NCBI GenBank assembly: GCA_028687085.1
Contig: JAQUAU010000008.1
Span: 1-27,945, forward strand
Length of the DNA: 27,945 bases
DNA from: Minisyncoccota bacterium
GTDB taxonomy: Bacteria > Patescibacteriota > Minisyncoccia > Phycocordibacterales > Phycocordibacteraceae
Direction of reading: 5' to 3'
Of this stretch, positions 8,197-14,640 are shown piece by piece; the stretch's first letter is position 1; each line of letters opens with the position of its first letter. The position numbers and the translations under genes are program-made. The notes under the pieces were generated by a model, which saw nothing but the letters and a program-made list of their open reading frames with translations, was not told where the DNA came from and did not search any database.

Positions 8197-8843
8197 GAAT
8201 TTTATTGTTAGAAGATGATTTCGCTCTTCATAAAGCCATTAAGGCTACTTTAGCGATGGGACATCATGCAGTTGAAAGCTTTTATGATGGACTTGTTGCA
8301 CTAGAAAATAGTTCAATACCGTTTGATCTTTATGTTCTTGATATTAATGTACCCAATGTTAGTGGACTAGAGATTACCCAAAAAATAAAATCATTTAATC
8401 CAAACGCTAAAATCATTATCATTAGCGCCTACAACGATATAAAAACGATCAAGCAAGCCTATGGAGTGGGTTGTGATGATTATCTTAAAAAGCCTTTCGA
8501 CATTGAAGAGTTATTAATCAAAGTGCAAAAACTTGATATTCGTTCCAATGAAAACGCTATTTTTATTACCAATGATCTTAAATATGATCTCTCTTTAAAA
8601 ATATTATTACTCGATAATATAAAAGTGGAACTCACCAAAAAAGAGTCGATATTTATCCATCTTCTTCTAAGTAATAATAACCGTTGTGTACCGTATGAAC
8701 GTATTATTGAAGCGGTGTATCCGAATGAGCCGAGTGATATTAATGCTTTACGATCATTGGTCAAACGACTACGAAAAAAACTCCCTGACGATGTAATAAA
8801 AACAGACATAGTCGGTGGATATGTACTCAATTGTAAAGTTTAA
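8193..8843 (+). CDS. OmpR-family response regulator
   Basis: This 216-residue regulator has a receiver domain with acidic residues Asp8/Asp9, phospho-acceptor Asp50 (LYVLDINVPN), Ser78 and Lys100 (LKKPFD). A C-terminal winged helix follows (about 125-216), with the ending SLVKRLRKKLPDDVIKT...GGYVL typical of the OmpR/PhoB group. I chose the ATG at 8193, which overlaps the kinase stop codon (ATGA) and follows a strong GGGAGAGG ribosome site; an upstream ATG at 8178 in the same frame is less well placed. It should bind DNA as a dimer and probably controls this operon, the TonB receptor, or the divergent envelope operon. Confidence 0.92.
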   Translation: MRILLLEDDFALHKAIKATLAMGHHAVESFYDGLVALENSSIPFDLYVLDINVPNVSGLEITQKIKSFNPNAKIIIISAYNDIKTIKQAYGVGCDDYLKKPFDIEELLIKVQKLDIRSNENAIFITNDLKYDLSLKILLLDNIKVELTKKESIFIHLLLSNNNRCVPYERIIEAVYPNEPSDINALRSLVKRLRKKLPDDVIKTDIVGGYVLNCKV

Positions 8844-8844
8844 T

Positions 8845-10770
8845 ATGAAAATTACTCCACTGCTATTATCTACTTTTGGTGTTGTCAGTGCCATAAGTGC
8901 AAGTGAACTTCAACTTGATCCTATGATTGTAAGTGCTAGTACTGAGAACTCATCCGCTAGTTTTACTCTCGTTCCCACAACTCCCGCTTCCAGTTCTCTA
9001 ACGCTTGCCGATTTATTGGTAAGCGAGGGATTGGGAACCAAAGTGATGAAAGATATCAATGAGGAGAATATCGTTTTTCGGGGTCTTTCCCAAGACTCAA
9101 CACTCTTTCTCATCGATGACATTCCTATGTATAAAACGGTCAACGGCAGTGTTAATACACAGCTAATCGGACTATCTTCGCTCTCCTCGGTTGCTATCAA
9201 TCGCGGTGAAACTACGACGCTTCATGGAGCCGCTCCGATGGGGGGTGTGATTACTCTAACTCCTCGTAAGCCGACACAACCATTTGAAACCGAGATAAAA
9301 ACAATGGCGGATCCAATGTCACGTTCGGCGGGTATTTATATGGGTACATTGCAGGATAAAACCTATATTACGTTTAGTGGGGATACTCTAAACAGCTCAG
9401 GATATGAACTCTCGAATCATTTTCAACCTACACTAATCGAAGATGGCGGAAAACGGCTTAACAGTGATACCAAACGCTCACTTGCCGATCTAAAAATAGG
9501 AAGAGTTTTAGACAATGGCGGGGAGGCTTCCATCCGACTTTTTAGAGGAACAATCTCAATGGGTATACCTCCCTATGTATACCAAGATAGCACTACACCG
9601 TTTCTAAATTATGAGCGTGTTACTGATGCTATGAACAGTGGTTTGTATCTCTCGTATGATGCTCCGCAAATTAATGGATGGCAGTGGAAGGGGCGAGTGT
9701 ATGGCGATAAGCATACGGATACGTTGTTGTCCTATACCGACAACACCTATACAACACTTCTGTTCCCAGCCTCTATTTATGAGGACTACCGCTATGGAGG
9801 TTTGATATTAGGGGATTATCAATTTAATGATATGACACAATTGGGAATACGTGCTTTGATGGAAAAAAACATCCATAATCATCATGATGGCTCAAACCCT
9901 GTACGTACTTTTGAAGCGCAAACAGCCTCGTTATCAACAACGCTATCCACACAATTACTGTCTAATGTACAAGGAACATTGGCTCTTGGGTACGAACGAC
10001 TTACCCCGACTAAAACCTATCAATGGACAAATCCTACCGATCCCACTAAAAATGAATTACGCTCACCTATATCTGCTCCAACATGGCAAGTGACTACACG
10101 TTATGATCTTGATCCCAAGACAACACTAAATTTTTCAGTTGGCTCCAAAGTTAAGATTCCTTCTCTCAGCCAATTTTTTCCGTTTATGCCATGGGATAAC
10201 ATTAATACGAGTTTGAAGCCTGAAAGAAGTCTAGCATGGGATATGGCGTATGAACGACGCTTTCAAAAAAGCCTTTTACGCATTGGTGGGTTTTACTACG
10301 ATATTAGCGATAAAATCGCCTATGATACCGTGACAAGTACCAACTACAATATCGATAAAGTGACTATTAGAGGTATTGAACTCACCTCAAACAGTGAAAT
10401 CAACCCTAGTAATCGGATGATATTTCATTACACCTATACTGATGCACAAGATAACGTAGGGAATCTGTTGGACAATACGCCTCCACATCGTGCATCACTA
10501 ACGTATCAGTGGGATCCATACCGTAATTGGAATATTGATACCTTGATTAATTATAGCAGTATGAGCACCTTTCATGATGGACAAGCGAGTGCTCAACATC
10601 TTAATCCGTTTATGACTGCGGACATGAAACTATCCTATAGTCAAGGAACGGCTACAATGATGGTTGGAGTACGCAATATTACCGATAGCGACTATCAAAC
10701 CTCATGGGGCTATCCGCAAGCGGGGCGAACTTCTTATATTGCACTCAACTGGTCGTATGATGGTAAGTAA
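8845..10770 (+). CDS. TonB-dependent outer-membrane receptor
   Basis: This 641-residue protein has a signal peptide (PLLLSTFGVVSAISA), a TonB-box-like segment (LDPMIVSAS), and a plug domain with FRGLSQDSTLFLIDDIPMY and INRGETTTLHGAAPMGGVI. A long beta-barrel region follows, ending near NITDSDYQTSWGYPQAGRTS. Such receptors import iron chelates, cobalamin, other metals or sugars across the outer membrane using TonB energy. The length suits a small receptor. The start is ATG at 8845, one base past the regulator stop codon. An ATG-containing upstream extension from 8815 would place residues before the signal peptide and is unlikely. Co-transcription with the two-component genes suggests substrate-responsive control; the substrate cannot be read. 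Confidence 0.92.
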   Translation: MKITPLLLSTFGVVSAISASELQLDPMIVSASTENSSASFTLVPTTPASSSLTLADLLVSEGLGTKVMKDINEENIVFRGLSQDSTLFLIDDIPMYKTVNGSVNTQLIGLSSLSSVAINRGETTTLHGAAPMGGVITLTPRKPTQPFETEIKTMADPMSRSAGIYMGTLQDKTYITFSGDTLNSSGYELSNHFQPTLIEDGGKRLNSDTKRSLADLKIGRVLDNGGEASIRLFRGTISMGIPPYVYQDSTTPFLNYERVTDAMNSGLYLSYDAPQINGWQWKGRVYGDKHTDTLLSYTDNTYTTLLFPASIYEDYRYGGLILGDYQFNDMTQLGIRALMEKNIHNHHDGSNPVRTFEAQTASLSTTLSTQLLSNVQGTLALGYERLTPTKTYQWTNPTDPTKNELRSPISAPTWQVTTRYDLDPKTTLNFSVGSKVKIPSLSQFFPFMPWDNINTSLKPERSLAWDMAYERRFQKSLLRIGGFYYDISDKIAYDTVTSTNYNIDKVTIRGIELTSNSEINPSNRMIFHYTYTDAQDNVGNLLDNTPPHRASLTYQWDPYRNWNIDTLINYSSMSTFHDGQASAQHLNPFMTADMKLSYSQGTATMMVGVRNITDSDYQTSWGYPQAGRTSYIALNWSYDGK

Positions 10771-10781
10771 AAAAATCATTG

Positions 10782-10940
10782 TACCTCATGGCCTGATCAA
10801 ATATGCATAAAGTAAATAAGTAAAATCTTGATTTTTTAAAAATAAAAAACTCAAAAATTCGACTATACCTCATCACCCCAGAATCCAATTCAATACCAAG
10901 TCGCTTTTTTACTACCTAAACCTGTACCCATCTTACCTAG
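10782..10940. repeat. TACCTCAT motif cluster upstream of the AlpA-like gene
   Basis: TACCTCAT occurs at 10782-10789 and again at 10866-10873, followed by looser copies (TACCTAA, TTACCTAG) up to about 10940. The same core makes up the arms of the intergenic palindromes at 12479, 26922 and 27185, and recurs at 13734. The site may be an operator bound by the AlpA-like protein encoded just downstream, which is an inference. A T/A-rich tract (TTGATTTTTTAAAAA) at about 10828-10843 also recurs beside other copies. Confidence 0.4.
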
Positions 10941-11043
10941 TGTGATTTAACCTAAGCGAACAAATACTTATAAGATATAGACTTACCGACATTGATGTTG
11001 ATTGAGCTTTATGTCTTTGTACATTTATTTAAAAGGAAAATCG

Positions 11044-11289
11044 ATGGAAGAGTTTAATGGAATTTTACAAATGTTAAAAGATTTATTTCCTAACCAAATG
11101 ACTCTCGATAAAAAAGAGGTATCTAGTGTTATGGGTATTAGTTTATCAACTTTGGATAACTACATAGCTAGAGGCTATAAGTTACCGAAATACATAAAAA
11201 TGGGCAATTCAAAGAATTCGGTAGTCCGATTTAATATAGTTGATGTTGCAAAATTTTTGGCTAATGCCCAAGTTAAAGTGTATGAATAG
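11044..11289 (+). CDS. AlpA-like small DNA-binding protein (excisionase/regulator)
   Basis: This 81-residue protein carries a MerR/AlpA-like helix-turn-helix: KKEVSSVMGISLSTLDNYIARG at about 22-43, then LPKYIKMGNSKNSVVRF, where a recognition helix is followed by the basic wing typical of AlpA. Such proteins regulate integrase genes or act as directionality factors in excision. I chose the ATG at 11044, preceded by AAAAGGAAAA; an upstream TTG would add 14 residues without a good ribosome site. It lies 65 bp before the integrase gene, as is usual for integrative elements and phage satellites. It is the most likely reader of the TACCTCAT-type repeats. Confidence 0.75.
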   Translation: MEEFNGILQMLKDLFPNQMTLDKKEVSSVMGISLSTLDNYIARGYKLPKYIKMGNSKNSVVRFNIVDVAKFLANAQVKVYE

Positions 11290-11354
11290 TCTTTGTTATT
11301 CATATGTGATGGAATGAAACTTATAATCAATAATGCAATAGAGGAGGAGAGGAA

Positions 11355-12458
11355 ATGAGCAAATTCAATATTTCTAAAAAATTTAGTGGTGTTTATACAT
11401 ACGTGCTGAAAAATAAAGATACAGTCTATTACATTGGTGTTAATACGGTTGATAAAAAATATATCAAAATTAAAGTTGGTAAAAAATCGGAAGGTATTAC
11501 CGAACAATATTGTCATATGAAACGAATTGAATATCTCAATAAACAAAGGCTTGGTGAAAACCCTATATTGGGAGCAAACAAGAAACGAGAGATAGTTCTG
11601 TTCGATACGTTTGCACAAGAATATTTGAGTTATCTGGATGCTGAAAAGCGTACGGGATACTGTGAACGTAATAAATATAATGTTCATTTAAAAGATCGTT
11701 TTGGATCGATGGATGTACGAAAAATTACTCCTGAACATATTAATGAGTTAAAAAAAGAACTCAAAGAGGGTGGAAAAGCGGATGCTACGATTAGACATGT
11801 TATGTCGTTTATATCGTTTGTCTATAACTATATGATCAAGAATGAATTATATGATGGGTTGAATCCAATGAAATCACCCAAAGTCAAATTACCAAAAATA
11901 AATAATGCAAGAAATAGATTTTTAACTCTTAGTGATATTGAGATACTACTAGCAACAATCAAAGATGAAAAGCTTTTGGATACATTTGTACGCTTTGCCC
12001 TTTCTACTGGTGCAAGGGTAAGTGCATTACTAGCGATTCAAAAAAAAGATATTGATAGAGATAATAGAGTTGTTGTATTAAACGATTACAAAAGCTCATC
12101 AACCTATTTTGGTCATTTGAATTCAAAACTATTTCCAAGTTTAGATTTTTTAAATGAACTAAAGCCTAATGACTATGTGATAGGGATAGATGGTAAAAAA
12201 ATAAATCCAACAACCGTTCAATTACCATTACGATTTATCTTTAATAAACTATTCAATCAAGGTCTTGATCGTAAAGATATAAAAAATCGGGTTGTAGTGC
12301 ATACGCTTAGACATACTTTTGCTTCGCTATTAGCTATCAATGGTACACCTATTTACAGTGTACAACAACTCATGAATCATAAAGAAATCAAAATGACCAT
12401 GAGATATGCGAAGCTATCTCCAGACTCTTGTAAAACCTATGTCGATAATTTATTTTGA
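11355..12458 (+). CDS. int: Tyrosine recombinase (island integrase)
   Basis: This 367-residue integrase has an N-terminal arm-binding-like region, a SAM-like core-binding domain (about 75-175, with VRKITPEHINELKKEL), and a catalytic domain. The catalytic residues visible are Arg221 (LSTGARVSALL), a likely Lys in NDYKSSS, His316 and Arg319 (HTLRHTFAS), His342 (LMNHKE) and the nucleophile Tyr351 (TMRYAKLS). This length and order are typical of P4/phage-type integrases that use tRNA genes. A strong GGAGGAGAGGA ribosome site precedes the ATG. It follows the AlpA-like gene. It is the best candidate for inserting this island into tRNA-fMet. Confidence 0.93.
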   Translation: MSKFNISKKFSGVYTYVLKNKDTVYYIGVNTVDKKYIKIKVGKKSEGITEQYCHMKRIEYLNKQRLGENPILGANKKREIVLFDTFAQEYLSYLDAEKRTGYCERNKYNVHLKDRFGSMDVRKITPEHINELKKELKEGGKADATIRHVMSFISFVYNYMIKNELYDGLNPMKSPKVKLPKINNARNRFLTLSDIEILLATIKDEKLLDTFVRFALSTGARVSALLAIQKKDIDRDNRVVVLNDYKSSSTYFGHLNSKLFPSLDFLNELKPNDYVIGIDGKKINPTTVQLPLRFIFNKLFNQGLDRKDIKNRVVVHTLRHTFASLLAINGTPIYSVQQLMNHKEIKMTMRYAKLSPDSCKTYVDNLF

Positions 12459-12478
12459 AAAAAAGTAAAAATTGACAA

Positions 12479-12534
12479 TTACCTCATTTCCCCTGTAACT
12501 ATTAAATAGATAGTTCAATAAGGAAATGAGGTAA
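12479..12534. repeat. Nested palindrome after the integrase gene
   Basis: A perfect 13-bp inverted repeat, TTACCTCATTTCC (12479-12491) and GGAAATGAGGTAA (12522-12534), encloses a second one, AACTAT (12497-12502) and ATAGTT (12510-12515). It starts 20 bp after the integrase stop codon and is followed by a T-run and then an A-run. It could end transcription, but the T-run lies about ten bases from the stem. Its relatives elsewhere in the island point instead to a protein-binding or recombination site. Confidence 0.65.
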
Positions 12535-12599
12535 ATAGGTATTTTTTAAAAAAAACAATAATGAAATCAATAATAGTAAATTAATATTAAGGGGTTTCA

Positions 12600-12914
12600 A
12601 TGAAACTAGAAAAATTTGTGCATCATGGAAATTATAATTGTTCCATGATTTATAAGGACGGTCATATCAGGTCGTGTAATTTTAAGAAAGTATTTAAAGA
12701 TAGGTATCGCTTTAGTACACAGGATGTAGATAGATGTGAAGTAGATGAATGTGGGTGTGGTTTAATATGTCCCAGTCATTTTATTTTACTAAATTTAGAT
12801 TCATTTCAAGAATGTGAGCCATTTGAAGTTGTAGAAAATGAAAAAGTAGAAGAAATACCCGTTTCCCCATTTATTCTTTTATATAGGATAATGAGAAGAA
12901 TCCTAAAAATTTAA
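12600..12914 (+). CDS. Cysteine-rich hypothetical protein
   Basis: This 104-residue protein starts behind AAGGGG. It has a cluster of cysteines and histidine in the middle (DRCEVDECGCGLICPSH, about 54-70) that could bind zinc, and an earlier Cys in RSCNFKKVF. The C-terminus is a hydrophobic, basic helix (PFILLYRIMRRILKI), perhaps membrane-associated. I recognise no family. It lies alone between the integrase and the DUF2958 gene, with about 110 bp of AT-rich sequence on each side. Confidence 0.6.
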   Translation: MKLEKFVHHGNYNCSMIYKDGHIRSCNFKKVFKDRYRFSTQDVDRCEVDECGCGLICPSHFILLNLDSFQECEPFEVVENEKVEEIPVSPFILLYRIMRRILKI

Positions 12915-13025
12915 ATTTTTCATTATGGATTTATACTCGTTATTTCTATCCTAGCAAAAATAATTATTTTACTGTCCCATAGAAATAAAAATATTGAACT
13001 ACAACCTATACAAGGAGTTTTCAAT

Positions 13026-13331
13026 ATGAAATTGATGACAGAAGAACTACAACAACAAATACCGTTGCTCTATGCAACGGAAGATACACCGTTAGAGAAG
13101 AAGATGGTTTATGCCAAATTCTTTACCCCTGATGCTAACTGGACATGGTACGTAACCGAATATGATCCAAATGAGAGATTATGTTTTGGTTATGTCATTG
13201 GTCATGAAAGTGAATGGGGCTATTTTAGCCTCGATGAACTAGAAAGTGTTCGTGGTCCCTTTGGACTTGCAATCGAACGTGATATACACTTTGAACCGAT
13301 AACGTTCAAGGAATTAAAGAAGGAGCTATGA
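13026..13331 (+). CDS. DUF2958 protein
   Basis: This 101-residue protein matches the DUF2958 pattern closely. It has MTEELQQQIPLLYATE at the start, VYAKFFTPDANWTWYVTEYD in the middle, then a glycine/glutamate strand (EWGYFSLDELESVRG) and the end GLAIERDIHFEP. DUF2958 proteins are small, mostly found on plasmids, integrative elements and phage-like islands; their activity is not known. It has an AAGGAG ribosome site nine bases before the ATG and overlaps the next gene by an ATGA. Its presence supports the mobile nature of this module. Confidence 0.82.
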   Translation: MKLMTEELQQQIPLLYATEDTPLEKKMVYAKFFTPDANWTWYVTEYDPNERLCFGYVIGHESEWGYFSLDELESVRGPFGLAIERDIHFEPITFKELKKEL

Positions 13332-13615
13332 AGATCATTAAAGAGGTCAAAAATGGAACCTCGTTTACAAGGTTTGTCGAACATAATAAAAATACGTTCA
13401 GACTGACCTATGATAACCGTAATGGAGTACCGTTAGGATTTGACTACCGATTTCAAGCACAAATTAAAGATGCTGATAATCTATGGCAAGTCATAGCAGG
13501 TAAAAACGATATCGGGTTTAACCCGATCATTTATGTATCCTCGCAAGAACAGAGAGAAAGAGATGCAATGGCATTTTTCAAACTAATGCAGGATCATATA
13601 GAACTGATTTACTAA
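13328..13615 (+). CDS. Hypothetical protein coupled to the DUF2958 gene
   Basis: This 95-residue protein begins within the stop codon of the DUF2958 gene (ATGA), so the two are translationally coupled. It has mixed strands (TFRLTYDNRNGVPLGFDY, QAQIKDADNLWQVIAG) and a C-terminal helix (ERDAMAFFKLMQDHIELI). No family is recognised. It has no signal peptide or membrane helix, so it is probably cytoplasmic. A hairpin directly after its stop codon seems to end the operon. Confidence 0.68.
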   Translation: MKIIKEVKNGTSFTRFVEHNKNTFRLTYDNRNGVPLGFDYRFQAQIKDADNLWQVIAGKNDIGFNPIIYVSSQEQRERDAMAFFKLMQDHIELIY

Positions 13616-13616
13616 A

Positions 13617-13663
13617 ACACATTGAGCCACAGGCTCTTTGTGTCTTAAATGAGTGTTTTTTTT
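13617..13663 (+). terminator. Terminator-like hairpin
   Basis: ACACA (13617-13621) and GAGCC (13624-13628) pair with GGCTC (13632-13636) and TGTGT (13639-13643), with a TT/TT internal loop and an ACA end loop. A run of eight T follows at 13656-13663, about 12 bases past the stem. The distance is longer than ideal, but the position right after a stop codon supports a terminator. Confidence 0.55.
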
Positions 13664-13773
13664 CTAAACCATATAAAATATAGTAATTTCTCCGCTCCTG
13701 TGAGGGTTCTGTGAGTTTAATGCCCATAAAATAACCTCATTAGAGATATTTTAAACGCTGAGAGAAGATAACG

Positions 13774-14370
13774 ATGGAAAAAGCATTAAAAAAGAAGCCA
13801 ATTAAGCAAATCAAAGAGTACATTACAGAGATCGAGTACCAAAAGTTGATGACGTATCTAAAAGGTAAGGAAAATTTGCATTCCTGTACAAAATCGAATC
13901 TTGCTAGAACTTTTACGTTGCTTTACTTTACGGGATGCAGACTTAACGAGATCAAGCAACTAAAAGTTAGAGACATTAAGACAATTATCGAAATGACCGA
14001 GTTTATCATCGTTACCCATAAGACTCATAAAGAGCGTAAACTCTTTTTTTCCAAAAATGCGATCAAAGAGATTCGAAAACATTTTGATATGGGCAAGGAG
14101 AAGAACGATAACTATATTATTGGTGTCAAAGGGGATTACTCAAAAACTCCTTCAGTTTCTACGTTTATAAGTATTGTAAACCAATTTATCCAAGAGGTAC
14201 TAGGTGAGCGTTACAGCTCTCACTCATTTCGTAGTGGTCTCATTACGGAGATGAGTAAATCAGTTAATCCGAAGTTCATACAGAAGTTTATCGGACATAG
14301 CGATATCAATACCACGATGCGCTATATCAAACCAACGGATGAGGATTTACGGGCGTGTATGGTGAGATAG
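13774..14370 (+). CDS. Small tyrosine recombinase (catalytic domain only)
   Basis: This 198-residue protein is nearly all catalytic domain. It shows Arg56 (FTGCRLNEI), a likely Lys83 (THKTHKERK), His150 and Arg153 (HSFRSG), His175 (FIGHSDI) and the nucleophile Tyr184 (TMRYIKP). There is no N-terminal core-binding or arm-binding domain. In length it resembles the FimB/FimE-type invertases. A GAGAGAAG ribosome site precedes the ATG. It could resolve, invert or help excise the element. It might also be a shortened former integrase, but all key residues are intact. A TACCTCAT-type motif lies 34 bp upstream (13734). Confidence 0.85.
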   Translation: MEKALKKKPIKQIKEYITEIEYQKLMTYLKGKENLHSCTKSNLARTFTLLYFTGCRLNEIKQLKVRDIKTIIEMTEFIIVTHKTHKERKLFFSKNAIKEIRKHFDMGKEKNDNYIIGVKGDYSKTPSVSTFISIVNQFIQEVLGERYSSHSFRSGLITEMSKSVNPKFIQKFIGHSDINTTMRYIKPTDEDLRACMVR

Positions 14371-14640
14371 AATCGTGAAATTATATTTTGACGAGCACTT
14401 AACATTATTTTAAGCTGATGCATGTAATAATTATGATACTGTTTGTATAAAAATATATTTCATTTAAGCTACAATTAATTCCTCTTTCTGTACTATACTC
14501 CTCCAAACATTATTAACTACCCAAAAATAATGCGTTTATTGAATTTCTATTGTTAAAGATTGCAATACATTACCCATATTGTACGTGTAGTTCAATCCTG
14601 ATGTTGTTTAGATAATCTAATAAATATCAAGGAAACTAAT

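Noticed and set aside
8480..8830. Minus-strand frame of 116 codons
   Set aside because: It is the antisense shadow of the response regulator, with no supporting features.
11175..11687. Minus-strand frame of 170 codons
   Set aside because: It runs opposite the AlpA-like gene and the start of the integrase, both well supported, and its product has no recognisable domain.
13617..13740. AAATGAG (13647) and CCTCATT (13733) as a member of the palindrome family
   Set aside because: The arms are about 80 bases apart and imperfect, so this pairing may be chance; only the ACCTCAT site at 13734 is retained as a possible motif.
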